Source of the DNA: Hormiphora californensis
Taxonomy: Eukaryota > Ctenophora > Tentaculata > Cydippida > Pleurobrachiidae
NCBI GenBank assembly: GCA_020137815.1
Contig: CM035350.1
Location: 353,011-417,010 of the forward strand
Direction: 5' to 3'
Length of the DNA stretch: 64,000 bases
Positions 1 to 30,433 of this stretch are shown one piece after another (the stretch's first letter is position 1; each line of letters starts with the position of its first letter). A model generated the notes under the pieces. It saw only the letters and a list, made by a program, of their open reading frames with translations. It was not told where the DNA came from and did no database searches. The position numbers were made by a program, and so were the translations under genes.

Positions 1-516
1 ATTAAAGTGTTGTAAACTGAATTATTTAACCCGCAAGAAAAAAAAAATTTCCAAAAACAGCAACAGGGAAAGTAAAAAGGGGTTTACACTACATCGCTTC
101 ACCAAAAAAAAAAAAAAGTGACCAAATAGAATTTTAGTACAGTCGGACCCCGATTTAGTGGCCCTCCCCGGGGGGAAAAATCCTGCCACAAACGAAAGGG
201 GCCACTAAACGGGGTTCAAAAAAATGGTTTTTAAATTTTTTTAATCGGGGGAAAAAAAACATGCCCCTAAAAAACCGGGGGGCCCCTAAATCGGGGTCCC
301 CATGTAACAAAAAATGCTCTGCCCGTCTCCCCCCATGAAATTTTTTGGGCCCAAAAAAAACCCAAAAAAAAGTTTTATGATGAAACTGAAAACCCCACAC
401 TGCACTACTTGAATAGGGATAATTTTTTAATTCGCACTCACTTTTTTACACATGTTTTCGAATATTTCTGATCCCTACCACTACCTACAATCTCTACCAC
501 ACACCACTACCTACTA
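1..516. other. Non-coding DNA downstream of the Ig receptor gene
   Basis: AT-rich and homopolymer-rich sequence with no credible coding region. It holds a short TIR element (140-305). The last exon of the minus-strand Ig receptor ends at 517, so this stretch should contain its 3' UTR, but no clear polyadenylation signal stands out. Confidence 0.5.
140..305. mobile_element. Short MITE-like element with TIRs, pogo/Tigger-like left end
   Basis: The left end reads TA then CAGTCGGACCCCGATTTAG. The right part carries the complement (CTAAATCGGGGTCC near 283-300). The interior is G/C homopolymer-rich without coding capacity. The CAGTCGGACCCC start after TA resembles pogo/Tigger termini, but the right terminus is degenerate, so the family assignment is inference. 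Confidence 0.4.
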
Positions 517-18771
<18,255 letters not shown>

Positions 18772-19185
18772 CTGCAAGGAGTTAGAGTTATACCCTGTGG
18801 TCGGGACTCTCTGGGCTGTATGTGGTTTGCAGCCATGGTTTGTACACAATCGTTTCTAACCACTAATTGTCCAATTATAATGGGTGATCCCCCTACTGTC
18901 TTTCTATCCCAACCTAACATCCTCCTAATTTGTCTCTTTACTCCCACTCTCTCCAACTTGTTACGAATAAAATGGTTGAGAGATATCCATATTTGGCTCA
19001 TGAAACTATCATTAGTGGGATACCACAAGATCAAATTGTTGCCAAGTTAGACTGTTGTTCACCAGTGCATGCCTGCACCTAAATAATCATGGCCTGGCGG
19101 GCGCCCTTACAAAACAACACACGACTCCCTCGAATCTCTTCCCCACCGTCTAGAATATACTGTTGTTCCCTACCCTAAACTCCCT
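18772..19185. other. Region 5' of the traced receptor exons
   Basis: Long open frames exist on both strands (18750-19050), but neither resembles a known family nor gives a signal peptide exon ending in phase 1. The receptor's first exon is not found here. Confidence 0.3.
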
Positions 19186-19468
19186 ATAATACTACACTAC
19201 ACTCGACTACACTAAACTCCCTATACTACACTACACTCGACTACACTAAACTCCCTATACTACACTACACTCGACTACACTAAACTCCCTATACTACACT
19301 ACACTCGACTACACTAAACTCCCTAATACTACACTACACTCGACTACACTAAACTCCCTATACTACACTACACTCGACTACACTAAACTCCCTAAACTAC
19401 ACTACACTCGACTACACTAAACTCCCTATACTACACTAAACTCGACTACACTAAACTCCCTAATACTA
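19185..19468. repeat. 33/34-bp satellite
   Basis: About eight units of CTACACTCGACTACACTAAA CTCCCTATACTACA type. Confidence 0.9.
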
Positions 19469-20179
19469 CCACATACTTGTATCATTGGTGGTCGAAGGGA
19501 TGTATTTGAGCAGCAAAGAAAAAGAGAAGGAGTATCATCAACAAACACACGCTAATGGACAACTGCTTCCTAGATCCACAATATATCTACCCTCTCCTTC
19601 CCCGATACCCTGTTTTTGCAGATCGTATCACATGTTTAAACGGCTCTAATTAGATAACTACAAAAGATAGAAACAATTCCAAAGTTGAACGGCAAATTTG
19701 GACGATTCTCTGTCCACTCAAGAAGTTTCCATAGCCCCAACCCTTCATATAAGGGCTGTGTTCAGGTCCTCCTTTTTGTCACTTTAAAACGTCTTTTTTG
19801 ACTGTTTTGGTCATAACTCGTGATTGGATTGTCAGAACATCACCCAAATAGACAGACACTTTGGATATGCATTAGTTAACTTAAAACCGGTTTCAAGATG
19901 ATCCAAGCACTCTATCCGTGGGCACGACCGCGCACCAATAGTGGTCCTGACTATTATACATTTAGAGAAAACAAATCTGAAAAAGATTTGTAAAGCAGCT
20001 CAGATATCAGGTAATGACTCTCACGCTATTATAGTTCCATCGTACACACGAGAGTGACCTATTCTCGATCAGGTGGCGTGGATTCACTAATTTTATTCTA
20101 AAGATCACGTGGATTCATTCCTTTTTTTTGTGAAAAGGCGTCTTATCAGTCATGTAGACAATGTATAATTGTTATTTTA

Positions 20180-20370
20180 CCAAAACCAATTGAAATTAGT
20201 AGGCCGGAAAGGTTGCCTCACGATTTGAGCTACCTTAGGCACCGTAACTTTCACGGGGTATAGACAGGTTACAGATGCTTCGGTTATCTTCAAAACGGAA
20301 TGTACCAGTGCCAAAGGTAGCTCAAATCGTAAGGCAACCTTTCCTGCCTACTAATTTCAATTAGTTTTGG
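20180..20370. mobile_element. 191-bp MITE with TA target sites
   Basis: TIRs of about 58 bp begin CCAAAACCAATTGAAATTAG. TA lies on both sides. Non-coding centre. Confidence 0.75.
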
Positions 20371-20399
20371 TATAATTTGCATCATTTTTGGGATTTTTT

Positions 20400-21060
20400 A
20401 TCCATGTAGATTTAGTAGAATAGGTACAGAGAGGTTAGAGTCGCGAAATTGAGAAATTTTCATTTTTGACGTCATTTTGACGTCATAAAACGACGTCACG
20501 ACGTTGTAACGTCAAAATTATGACGTCATATTATCGGGCCCACCTAGATGAAGATACTGACCAAGTTTGAGATCGATTGGATGAGATTTGAGTCCGCTAT
20601 AGCGAAAAAACCCATAGCGTCATATCTGTTTTTAAACAGTCATAATACTTTAGATGCGTTTTAAGACCCTTATACGTCTGGTTTTCAAAATTAACTATAC
20701 AGTTTCTGAAAGTTCAGACAATTCTCTTTCCATGATATAGTCTTCGATTTTCGATTAGAATCCGTCTTCAGGGTGTAAATTGAGCTCAAAGAATTTTGGT
20801 CAGAGTCTGAAAAATGACGACTTTAAGACGTTCTGTAGGACGTTCCTGGCGATGGAAAGGGACCCCACTACAACTAATGCACACACATTCAGTAGATCTA
20901 CCAGCTGTGAAAAGATGAAGTCTCTATCTCTTTTCGTTTGGCGTCACATTCACTTATAAGCGTTTCTCCTACGGCGTCGCGTGTGCATGCCTGTACACAC
21001 TGAATTTAGGGCAAATGGGACCTGTCTGTAACTTCGGTTCCAGATGAGATAGAGACTTGA
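20400..21060. mobile_element. Degenerate element related to 59880-60549, with TGACGTCA motifs
   Basis: Shares AGACGTTCTGTAGGACGTT and CTAATGCACACACAT with the 59.9-kb element (there in complement). It has three perfect TGACGTCA sites at 20465-20530. No coding capacity. Confidence 0.5.
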
Positions 21061-21078
21061 AATTTTGAACTTGAGTAA

Positions 21079-24000
21079 AAGACCCCAAGCCGGGTATACA
21101 TTCCAAATTTCAAGCCAAACGGATGAAAGGGAGCCACGCTATAGCGTTCTGAAATCTGGATTTTCAGCCAAACACCCATTAAACGTATAACTGCGTTTCT
21201 GGCGGCGCTTTTTGAAGGGGGGGGGAATGGCAACCTTTGCGCTTGCCAGCGCAGTGATAGACAATGGTCAATGTATATCTATAGTGCTAATTAATTACCT
21301 TAATTATTATCCCCCAGGCTAGGATTATCGTGGAAGAGGAGCAGCAGGACAATGAAGCACAACAGCAGGTTTGTACAAATGAGGCACACTACGACACTAC
21401 GACAATTTGTTACCTCGGATACAGTTACAACATTACTTGTTCGTCACGTTGTATTTCGTTTCACTTTTGCTTGTCTCAGACACCAAAAAGGGCTATTTTC
21501 CTCAATAAAATGCAACCCAAATCTGTTTCTAGTTCTCATTTCCATCACACATGACCTCCCAGATACCACTGAACTGTCTTTCGAGCCTGGCCTGGTCTCA
21601 TTACTAAATTACAGCTACATTTTTGTCCAATACTAGCTCTTCCTCTCACTAAAATGCAACTTAAATCCGCCTCAAATACCAATATACGAGAACATATGAT
21701 CTCTCAGTCACCAGTGAGCAGTCTCCCCGGCAACGCACAGTCCAATAGTTAGTTTAGGGCAGCAATTTTGGCCAAAATCGACCAAAATTTTGGAATTTTG
21801 CATTTAATTAAATTTGGGAAACTTTGTACTTTGCCATCGCGTGTTTGATAAAGGAGCACTAACAAGTCACAGAGCAGAATTCTATTCATTACTCGTTCGT
21901 CACGTTGTATTTCTCAGACACCAAAAAGGGCTATTTTCCTCAATAAAATGCAACTCAAAGCTGTCTCTAGTTCTCATTTCCATCACACATGACCTCCCAG
22001 ATACCACTGAACTGTCTCTCGAGCCTAGCCTGGTCTCATTACTAAATTACAGCTACATTTTTGTCCAATATTAACCCCCGCCCCACCCCCACCCACCCAA
22101 AGACCCCAAGCCGGGTATACATTCCAAATTTCAAGCCAAACGGATGAAAGGGAGCCACGCTATAGCGTTCTGAAATCTGGATTTTCAGCCAAACACCCAT
22201 TAAACGTATAACTGCGTTTCTGGCGGCGCTTTTTGAAGGGGGGGGGAATGGCAACCTTTGCGCTTGCCAGCGCAGTGATAGACAATGGTCAATGTTATCT
22301 ATAGTGCTAATTATTACCTTAATTATTATCCCCCAGGCTAGGATTATCGTGGAAGAGGAGCAGCAGGACAATGAAGCACAACAGCAGGTTTGTACAAATG
22401 AGGCACACTACGACACTACGACAATTTGTTACCTCGGATACAGTTACAACATTACTTGTTCGTCACGTTGTATTTCGTTTCACTTTTGCTTGTCTCAGAC
22501 ACCAAAAAGGGCTATTTTCCTCAATAAAATGCAACCCAAATCTGTTTCTAGTTCTCATTTCCATCACACATGACCTCCCAGATACCACTGAACCTGTCTT
22601 TCGAGCGCTGGCCTGGTCTCATTACTAAATTACAGCTACATTTTTGTCCATACTAGCTCTTCCTCTCCACTAAAATGCAACTTAAATCCCCTCAAATCCA
22701 ATATACGAGAACATATGATCTCTCAGTCACCAGTGAGCAGTCTCCCCGGCAACGCACAGTCCAATAGTAGTTTAGGCAGCAATTTTGGCCAAATCGACCA
22801 AAATTTTGGAATTTTGCATTTAATAATAATTTGGGAAACTTTGTACTTTGCCATCGCGTTTTGATAAAGGAGCACTAACAAGTCACAGAGCAGATTCTAT
22901 TCATTACTTCATCGTTCCGTCTACGTTGTATTTCTCAGACACCAAAAGGGCTATTTTCCTCAATAAAATGCAACTCAAAGCTGTCTCTAGTTCTCATTTC
23001 CATCACACATGACCTCCCAGATACCACTGAACTGTCTCTCGAGCCTAGCCTGGTCTCATTACTAAATTACAGCTACATTTTTGTCCAATATTAACCCCCG
23101 CCCCACCCCCACCCACCCAAAGACCCCAAGCCGGGTATACATTCCAAATTTCAAGCCAACGGATGAAAGGGAGCCACGCTATAGCGTTCTGAAATCTGGA
23201 TTTTCAGCCAAACACCCATTAAACGTATAACTGCGTTTCTGGCGGCGCTTTTTGAAGGGGGGGGGGAATGGCAACCTTTGCGCTTGCCAGCGCAGTGATA
23301 GACAATGGTCAATGTATATCTATAGTGCTAATAATTACCTTAATTATTCATCCCCAGGCTAAATTATCGGATTCGTGGAAGAGGAGCAGCAGGACAATGA
23401 AGCACAACAGCAGGTTTGTACAAATGAGGCACACTACGACACTACGACAATTTGTTACCTCGGATCTCAGTTACAACCTTACTTGTTCGTCACGGTTTGT
23501 AGTTTCGTTCACTTTTGCTTTCTCAGACACCAAAAAGGGCTATTTCCTCAATAAAATGCAACCCAAATCTGTTTCTAGTTCTATTTCCTCATTCCTAACA
23601 CAGACCTCCAGATACCACTGAACTGTCTTTCGAGCCTGGCCTGGTCTCATACTAAATTAACAGCTACATTTTTGTCCAATACTAGCTCTTCTCTCACTAA
23701 AATGCACTTAAATCCGCCTCAAATACCAATATACGAGAACATTGATCTCTGAGTCACCAGTGAGCAGTTCTCCCCGGCACGCACAGTCCAATAGTTAGTT
23801 TAGGGCAGCAATTTTGGCCAAAATCGACCAAAATTTTGGTGGAATTTTTGCATTTAATTAAATTTGGGAAACTTGTACTTTGCCATCGCGGGTGTTTGAA
23901 TAAAGAGCACTAACACGTCACAGAGCAGAATTCTATTCTTACTCGTTCGTCACGTTGTATTTCCAGACACCAAAAAGGGTATTTGCCTCAATAAATGCAA

Positions 24001-24105
24001 CGCAACGCTGTCTCCTGTTCTCATTTCTCATCACCCAGACTCCCCGATTACCCACTGAACGTCTCTCGAGCCTCTCCTGTGGTCTCATACTAATTTACAG
24101 TGACC
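21079..24105. repeat. Three tandem copies of a 1-kb unit
   Basis: Units start AAGACCCCAAGCCGGGTATA at about 21079, 22098 and 23119. The first two are nearly identical; the third has many 1-2 base indels. Each carries a short exon-like segment (about 21319-21367, 22339-22387 and 23359-23415) preceded by CCCCAG or similar and coding IIVEEEQQDNEAQQQ. It is related to the tail exon of the Kazal/TM gene. A partial inverted copy lies at 29060-29390. Confidence 0.85.
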
Positions 24106-24261
24106 GTACGTTGAAATTGCTGCTTACCGGTATGCTTTAATCTGCTCTCTAATTGGGTAAATCTCGTCAAGTGATCACTTCACAAGCAAGAATACACAGT
24201 ATTAGAGGCCCCTACAGTATCTTCTCACATGTTTAAACGGCTCTAATTAGATAACTACAAA

Positions 24262-24265
24262 AGAT

Positions 24266-24297
<32 letters not shown>

Positions 24298-24316
24298 AGT
24301 GAGTGAGTGAGAGAGA

Positions 24317-24405
<89 letters not shown>

Positions 24406-24432
24406 GGAGAAAGAGAGATAGAGAGAGAGAGA
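24262..24432. repeat. (GA)n microsatellite
   Basis: GA dinucleotides directly abutting the 5' end of the LINE fragment, which starts within the repeat. Confidence 0.95.
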
Positions 24433-24433
24433 A

Positions 24434-25695
24434 ACTGACTCTGTGTACCTTGATTATGCTAAGGCGTTTGACCGAGTTGATCATAACATCTTGATTAGAA
24501 AGCTTAGAAGCTATAAGGTACATGAGGGTCTTGTGACATGGATCCAATCTTTCCTGGAAGGAAGAGTGCAGAGAGTCACGGTAGATGGATGTCAGTCGGA
24601 GCCTGTAGGCTGTACATGTTAAGAGCGGAGTTCCCCAAGGGTCAGTTTTAGGACTGATGCTCTTTTTAATATATCTGAATGATATCACAACGGTTGTGTC
24701 AGGAAGTACACTGCGGTTGTGTCAGGAAGTACACTGCGGTGCTTTGGAGATGACACACGAATCATGAAGAGTTTAGAGTATTGGAGGAGAAATGGATATG
24801 AAAATACTCCAACGGGACCTGGATTCGGTTACCGAGTGGTCACTGAGAAATAACATGAAACTGCATACTGATAAGTTTGAATTCCTACTACATGGCGTTT
24901 CACGTGACCATCTCATGCACCATCTCCCTTTTACTGCTGATATCTTGAGCTACAGCACTTCAGCAGGACTGCTGAAACCTATGTCCTCGGTTAAGGATTT
25001 GGGCGTGGTTGTTCATTCTGACCTAACTTGGTCCGGTCACATCGCTACCATCGCCGAAAACGCTAAGAGGAAAGCAGCCTGGGTGTTTAGTGCGTTCAGG
25101 ACCAGGGATAGAGGGGTAATGGTAACCCTCTACAAGAGCATGGTAAGAAGCCTGCTGGAATACTGCTGCGGGCTGCCCTCTTTGGAATCCTACCAAGATC
25201 CAGGATATCCAGGTTTTGGAGGGGGTGCAACGCTCCTTCACCAGACGGATCTCTGAGTGCAAGGGGATGGATTACTGGCAGAGACTGCAATACCTGGGCC
25301 TTAGCTCCCTACAGCGCAGGAGAGAGAGATACTCCATTCTCCACATGCACGGCCTAGTCTCCAATGACCTCAAAATAAGGTTCACAACTGGAGGTCGACT
25401 TGAAGTTCCAGCTGTGGTTCCCAAATTGACCAAACTGTCCACTATGGCCAAACAAACAGCATATGACGGATCCTTTGCTGTTATGGGACCACGACTATGG
25501 AACTGTTTACCTGCAAAACTTAATCAAATTGACGAGTTCCAGGTATTCAAAGTTCAGCTGTCAAGATACCTGACGTCGTTTTCGGACTGTCCCCCAGTTA
25601 CGGGATTATATGTACGAAGCTCCAGGAACTCTATACTAGACATGAGACTGAACGACGGGGAGTTGCAAGCAAGCGATACCCCGGTCGGAGTGTAA
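24434..25695 (+). pseudogene. 5'-truncated non-LTR retrotransposon, reverse transcriptase fragment
   Basis: Conceptual translation gives LDYAKAFDRVDHN, SGVPQGSVLG, LIYLNDI and FGDDTRI, the core motifs of LINE reverse transcriptases (normally FADD at the catalytic site; here FGDD). RSLLEYCC and EGVQRSFTRRI follow, as in the CR1/Jockey-like C-terminal part. Several frame breaks (about 24620, a 24-bp duplication at 24700-24747, about 25170) show it is dead. The element begins abruptly after a GA microsatellite, consistent with 5' truncation. Confidence 0.85.
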
Positions 25696-25749
25696 ACGGC
25701 GGCGAATTAAGAAGAAGTAAGTAACCACTAACCAGAAGTAAGTTTGGCG

Positions 25750-26493
25750 TAGGGTAAACCGGGGCAATTCGAACAACCGGGGCAATTCGAACAATGTACT
25801 GCCCGTCTCTCACCTAGTTAAGCTATCATAATGACGTCATCCTATCTCCAGAAGAAAACTAATCGTTCGAGCCTGCCCGTTACCACTAAATAGGCTCTAG
25901 ATTCGGTTGGTCAATTTCCGATTTGAAAAACCAGCTGAAACCTAATAATATTAGCTTTCAGATGGTATAAAAATTATTTAAATATTCGCATGTTTTCATT
26001 ACAAATTCTGGTAAATTAAGATTACCGGGGTAATTCGAACCACCGGGGCAATTCGAACCGGGGCAATTTGGTTAGTAAACCGGGCCAATGATGTGCAGTT
26101 CTTTGTACCACGTGATACCGGGGCAATTAGAACTAGAACGACCAGCGTGTAGATTGCGTGGAGATTACATTGTTCGAACTGCCCCCACCTCTAACAACAC
26201 AAGGCGGGAATCTTCTTCTGGTGTTGTGAGGACGTTTACGTGACTCCCACGTGACGAAATAAAGCACTCCTATTGGTGTTGTCCGAATTGCCCCGGTACC
26301 ATTTTTTCCGACCAAAATTTTTAAATTAGTTATTTAGTTAAGTAAATGGTTGTCCCTAGAGTTGAAATTTATCTTATTTGAAAGATAAAATAATGAACTT
26401 TATTTATATATATTTTTTTTCATTGTATCTTTTTTAAATGGGAGTGAGAACCGATCAAGTAAAAAGTTAACCATTTTGCCCCGGTTTAACCTA
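25750..26493. mobile_element. TIR element with CCGGGGCAATTCGAAC subterminal repeats, copy A
   Basis: Ends TAGGGTAAACCGGGGCAA and the near-complement TTGCCCCGGTTTAACCTA. The 16-base motif recurs inside both ends. Non-coding. Confidence 0.75.
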
Positions 26494-26535
26494 GATTATA
26501 ATTAAAATTTTCAAATTATGAAATAATTAAAATAC

Positions 26536-26583
26536 CTTTTTTTCTCTTCGCTTCCTCTTCGGTTCCTTAGATGGAACCCAATC
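26536..26583 (-). CDS. Exon-like segment with a basic cluster (copy A)
   Basis: Acceptor TTATTTCAG, 16 codons (DWVPSKEPKRKRREKK), donor GTATTT. The duplicate at 31209-31253 differs by exactly one codon, which keeps the frame. An upstream segment ending at 26799 (TSDDSSEGEDLNDK) joins it in phase 0. KRKRR could be a nuclear-localisation or juxtamembrane basic patch. It may belong to the tail of the Kazal/TM gene or to a transposon protein. Confidence 0.4.
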
Positions 26584-26857
26584 CTGAAATAATGATATCA
26601 TGAAGATAGCTGATAAAGACGGGTGGTACCCAAAATAGATAGGACGACATGTCGTCACCATATCTATTTTGGTTAACACCCACCCTATAACAGGATCGCA
26701 GACCCCAAAACACAGAAAATTAGGTAGGGACAGCCGACTATCAAGACAGCCGACTATCAAGACTACCAGATTGGAGTATTTCATCCTGCAGTACCTACTT
26801 TATCATTTAAATCCTCCCCCTCACTGCTATCATCTGATGTCACAGCAGATTCTTTTT

Positions 26858-27215
26858 AACCTGCAATAAAACAACTTGTACTTTGGATTTTATAAACAAT
26901 AGATAGTGCATAGGAAGTAGAGAATTTAAAGACTCAATCTTGTCCAATTCTGAATCGGTCCACTCTCATTTTAAACACTTTACCAATTTACCTTTCTTGA
27001 CTCGGTAATTTAAACAAGTCGACCAATATTAGTTTCCTAATTGTCCACCATTGTAATAATTTGTGTACGCACGGCGTAACCTGCAATAAAACAACTTGTA
27101 CTTTGGATTTAATAAACAATAGATAGTGCATAGGAAGTAGAGAATCAGACTCAATCTTGTCCAATTCTGAATCGGTCCTCTCTCATTTTAAACACTTTAC
27201 CAATTTACCTTTCTT
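26858..27215. repeat. Direct repeat of about 221 bp, two copies
   Basis: AACCTGCAATAAAACAACTT begins both copies (26858 and 27079). Each ends in a splice-donor-like AAGAAAG/GTAAAT on the minus strand. It is also present in duplication copy B (31526-31880). Confidence 0.85.
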
Positions 27216-28654
27216 GTTTCGGTATGAATACCCTCTGTGTTGTATATCTTCTCCAGTTCGTAGAGAGGATCATCTAATATAACTATTAGTTAGGGGCGGG
27301 AACGCCCCGAATGGGAAATTGAACGCAACCAGCCGATTTCTTCACCAATGTGTCCCTAAGGGTCCCCTATAACACCAAAAAGTTCGGTAACATGCGGTGT
27401 GAGGTGGAACATGGTCATTTCCGGGTTGTCGTGGTACCTGTATTTTCAGCCTGTGGCCAAAAACATAAATCCTCTTAGAATAGGAGTAGCGAAAAATCCA
27501 GGGGCACTAAAGTGATCAGCGTCCTCGCATTAGTGGGGGTAGGTGCCGGAATTAAGTCTCTATCTCATCTGGTTAATTAGATAATTGGATAATTAGGTTA
27601 GCGCATAACCGTTTATTGGCTATATGGCTATAGCCACTTAGGAAAGGAGTAGAGACAAAACCGAGGGCACTAACATGATCAGCGTCCTCGAATTAGTGGG
27701 GGTAGGTGCTGAAATTAAGTCTCTATCTCATCTGGTTAATTGGATAATTGGATAATTAGGCTTGCGCTTAACCATTTTCTGGCTATATGGCTATAGCCAC
27801 TTAGGAATGGTTTAGACACTTTTCACTGGTGCCATTTTGTAGGCAATGGCCAAGTTATGGGGGGTCGACGTCGGACTTTTAAGCTCTATCTCTAACCGTT
27901 TAGCCGTTATTTGGCTTAAAAGGTGCTCAAATATGTCTTCTTACCGTTTTAGCTCATTTTGAGCATCTCTAAAGCTAAATAACGGCTAAACGGTTAGAGA
28001 TAGAGCTTAAAAGTCCGACGTCGACCCCCCATAACTTGGCCATTGCCTACAAAATGGTACCAGTGAAAAGTGTCTAAACCATTCCTAAGTTGCTATAGCC
28101 ATATAGCCAGAAAATGGTTAAGCGCAAGCCTAATTATCCAATTATCCAATTAACCAGATGAGATAGAGACTTAATTTCAGCACCTACCCCCACTAATTCG
28201 AGGACGCTGATCATGTTAGTGCCCTCGGTTTTGTCTCTACTCCTTTCCTAAGTGGCTATAGCCATATTGCCAATAAACGGTTATGCGCTAACCTAATTAT
28301 CTAATTATCTATTTAACCAGATGAGATAGAGACTTAATTCCGGCACCTACCCCCACTAATGCGAGGACGCTGATCACTTTAGTGCCCCTGGATTTTTCGC
28401 TACTCCTATTCTAAGAGGATTTATGTTTTTGGCCACAGGCTGAAAATACAGGTACCACGACAACCCGGAAATGACCATGTTCCACCTCACACCGCATGTT
28501 ACCGAACTTTTTGGTGTTATAGGGGACCCTTAGGGACACATTGGTGAAGAAATCGGCTGGTTGCGTTCAATTTCCCATTCGAGGCCTAAAATCTCCTTCC
28601 CGCCCCTAACTATATTGGGACGTGCCGTCTCTTCGATCGTCTTACACCCTGGGC
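27209..28654 (-). pseudogene. Tail exon (copy A) split by a foldback element
   Basis: The intact 37-codon exon is at 31879-31989. Here the same exon (acceptor at 28654, donor at 27209) is interrupted by the 1326-bp element 27287-28612. Downstream of the break it still reads LYELEKIYNTEGIHTETRK. Confidence 0.7.
27287..28612. mobile_element. 1326-bp foldback element, with defined empty site
   Basis: Near-perfect inverted arms of about 650 bp, ends TAGTTAGGGGCGGG and complement, flanked by TAT/TAT. Copy B has the uninterrupted AACTATTGGG at the same place. Related copies: 36960-37500, 37812-38130, 39010-39337, 40284-40680. Confidence 0.92.
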
Positions 28655-28806
28655 CTACGATAGAGAGAGGGGTTTTCAATGAAATATAATAATAGGAATC
28701 GAATTATGACAATCCCAGTAGGGAAAAAGCACTAGTACATTATTACATTGTAGATAGTTATAGATAAAGTACATGAAGTGTAATCATTTTCCGAGAAGTG
28801 CTATAC

Positions 28807-29076
28807 CTGAGTTTCCTGTGTAGGCGGCCCATCCTGGGTAGCGGTATACTGCTGTATAGCCGGGACACCAGACGGTGAGAGAGCAGCAGGGAGGTCATCT
28901 CCTTCTTCCTCAGATCCATCAGTCAGTAACTTCTCTTCTTGGGGATCATGGGTTGGTGATAGTTCGGGTGTTTTCAATCAAGTGTCGTAGAGTGCTTCAT
29001 TTGTACTGTCCTGCTGCTCCACTTCCACAGAGAAGGTAGGACTAGGTAGAATTACCTCCTCCTCGATAATGCTAGC
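28807..29076 (-). pseudogene. Acidic tail exon, copy A, with in-frame TGA
   Basis: From acceptor CCCCCAG (29076) it reads IIEEEVILPSPTF and NEALYDT, then TGA. It continues in the same frame with LSPTHDPQEEKLLTDGSEEE to donor GTATAG. It is homologous to 32137-32290 at the tail end and to the captured segments at 21.3-23.4 kb at the start. Confidence 0.7.
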
Positions 29077-29548
29077 CTGGGGGATAATAATTAAGTTAAT
29101 TAATTAGCACTATAGATATACATTGACCATTGTATATCACTGCGCTGGCAAGCGCAAAGGTTGCCATTCCCCCCTTCACAAAGCGCCGCCAGAAACGCAG
29201 TTATACGTTTAATGGGTGTTTGGCTGAAAATCCAGATTTCAGAAGGCTATAGCGTGGCTCCCTTTCATCCGTTTGGCTTGAAATTTGGAATGTATACCCG
29301 GCTTGGGGTCTTTGACTCAAGTTCAAAATTTCAAGTCTCTATCTCATCTGGAACCGAAGTTACAGACAGGTCCCATTTGCCCTAAATTCAGTGTAACAGG
29401 TATGCACGCCTGTTTCCATTGTCCATAAATTTCTAAAAATTTCTAAAAATTTCCAAAAATTTCTAAAAATTTCCAATATGAAATTTCCATTTGCCAAAAA
29501 GTGGGTATCAATGGAAATTTTTAGGGTTGAACCCCCCCCCCCCAATTC

Positions 29549-30379
29549 CTACTGCATGGCCTTTCACGTGACCATCTCATGCACCATCTCCCTTTTGCTG
29601 CTGATATCTTGAGCTACAGCACTTCAGCAGGACTGCTGAAACCTATGTCCTCGGTTAAGGATTTGGGCGTGCTTGTTCATTCTGACCTAACTTGGTCCGG
29701 TCACATCGCTACCATCGCCGAAAACGCTAAGAGGAAAGCAGCCTAGGTGTTTAGTGTGTTCAGGACCAGGGATAGAGGGGTTATGGTAACCCTCTACAAG
29801 AGCATGGTAAGAAGCCTGCTGGAATACTGCTGCCCTCTTTGGAATCCTACCAAGATCCAGGATATAATCCAGGTTTTAGAGGGGGTGCAACGCTCCTTCA
29901 CCAGACGGATCTCTGAGTGCAAGGGGATGGATTACTGGCAGAGACTGCAATACCTGGGCCTTAGCAGCTAAGTTAGCTCCCTGCAGCGCAGGAGAGAGAG
30001 ATACTCCATTCTCCACATGTGGAAGATCATGCACGGCCTAGTCTCCAATGACCTCAAAATAAGGTTCACAACTGGAGGTCGACTTGGAGTTCCAGCTGTG
30101 GTTCCCAAATTGACCAAACTGTCCACTATGGCCAAACAAACAGCATATGACGGATCCTTTGCTGTTATGGGACCACGACTATGGAACTGTTTACCTGCAA
30201 AACTTAATCAAATTGACGAGTTCCAGGTATTCAAAGTTCAGCTGTCAAGATACCTGACGTCGTTTTCGGACTGTCCCCCAGTTACGGGATTATATGTACG
30301 AAGCTCCAGGAACTCTATACTAGACATGAGACTGAACGACGGGGAGTTGCAAGCAAGCGATACCCCGGTCGGAGTGTAA
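29549..30379 (+). pseudogene. LINE reverse transcriptase C-terminal fragment, copy B
   Basis: Same C-terminal region as 24888-25695. Here CCPLWNPTKIQD is intact where copy A is frameshifted, but a TAG at about 29744 and another break near 29965 remain. Confidence 0.8.
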
Positions 30380-30433
30380 ACGGCGGCGAATTAAGAAGAA
30401 GTAAGTAACCACTAACCAGAAGTAAGTTTGGCG

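Larger units (their letters stand above)
24888..29076. repeat. Segmental duplication, copy A
   Basis: Colinear with 29549-32290 over LINE 3' end, MITE, exon-like segments and acidic tail exon, at high identity. Copy A additionally contains a foldback element (27287-28612) and a different sequence above 28985. Confidence 0.9.

Noticed and set aside
20395-20640. TGACGTCA-rich DNA as a host enhancer
   Set aside because: The same motif density recurs in a related foldback element at 60.2 kb, so it is element-borne rather than a host-specific enhancer.
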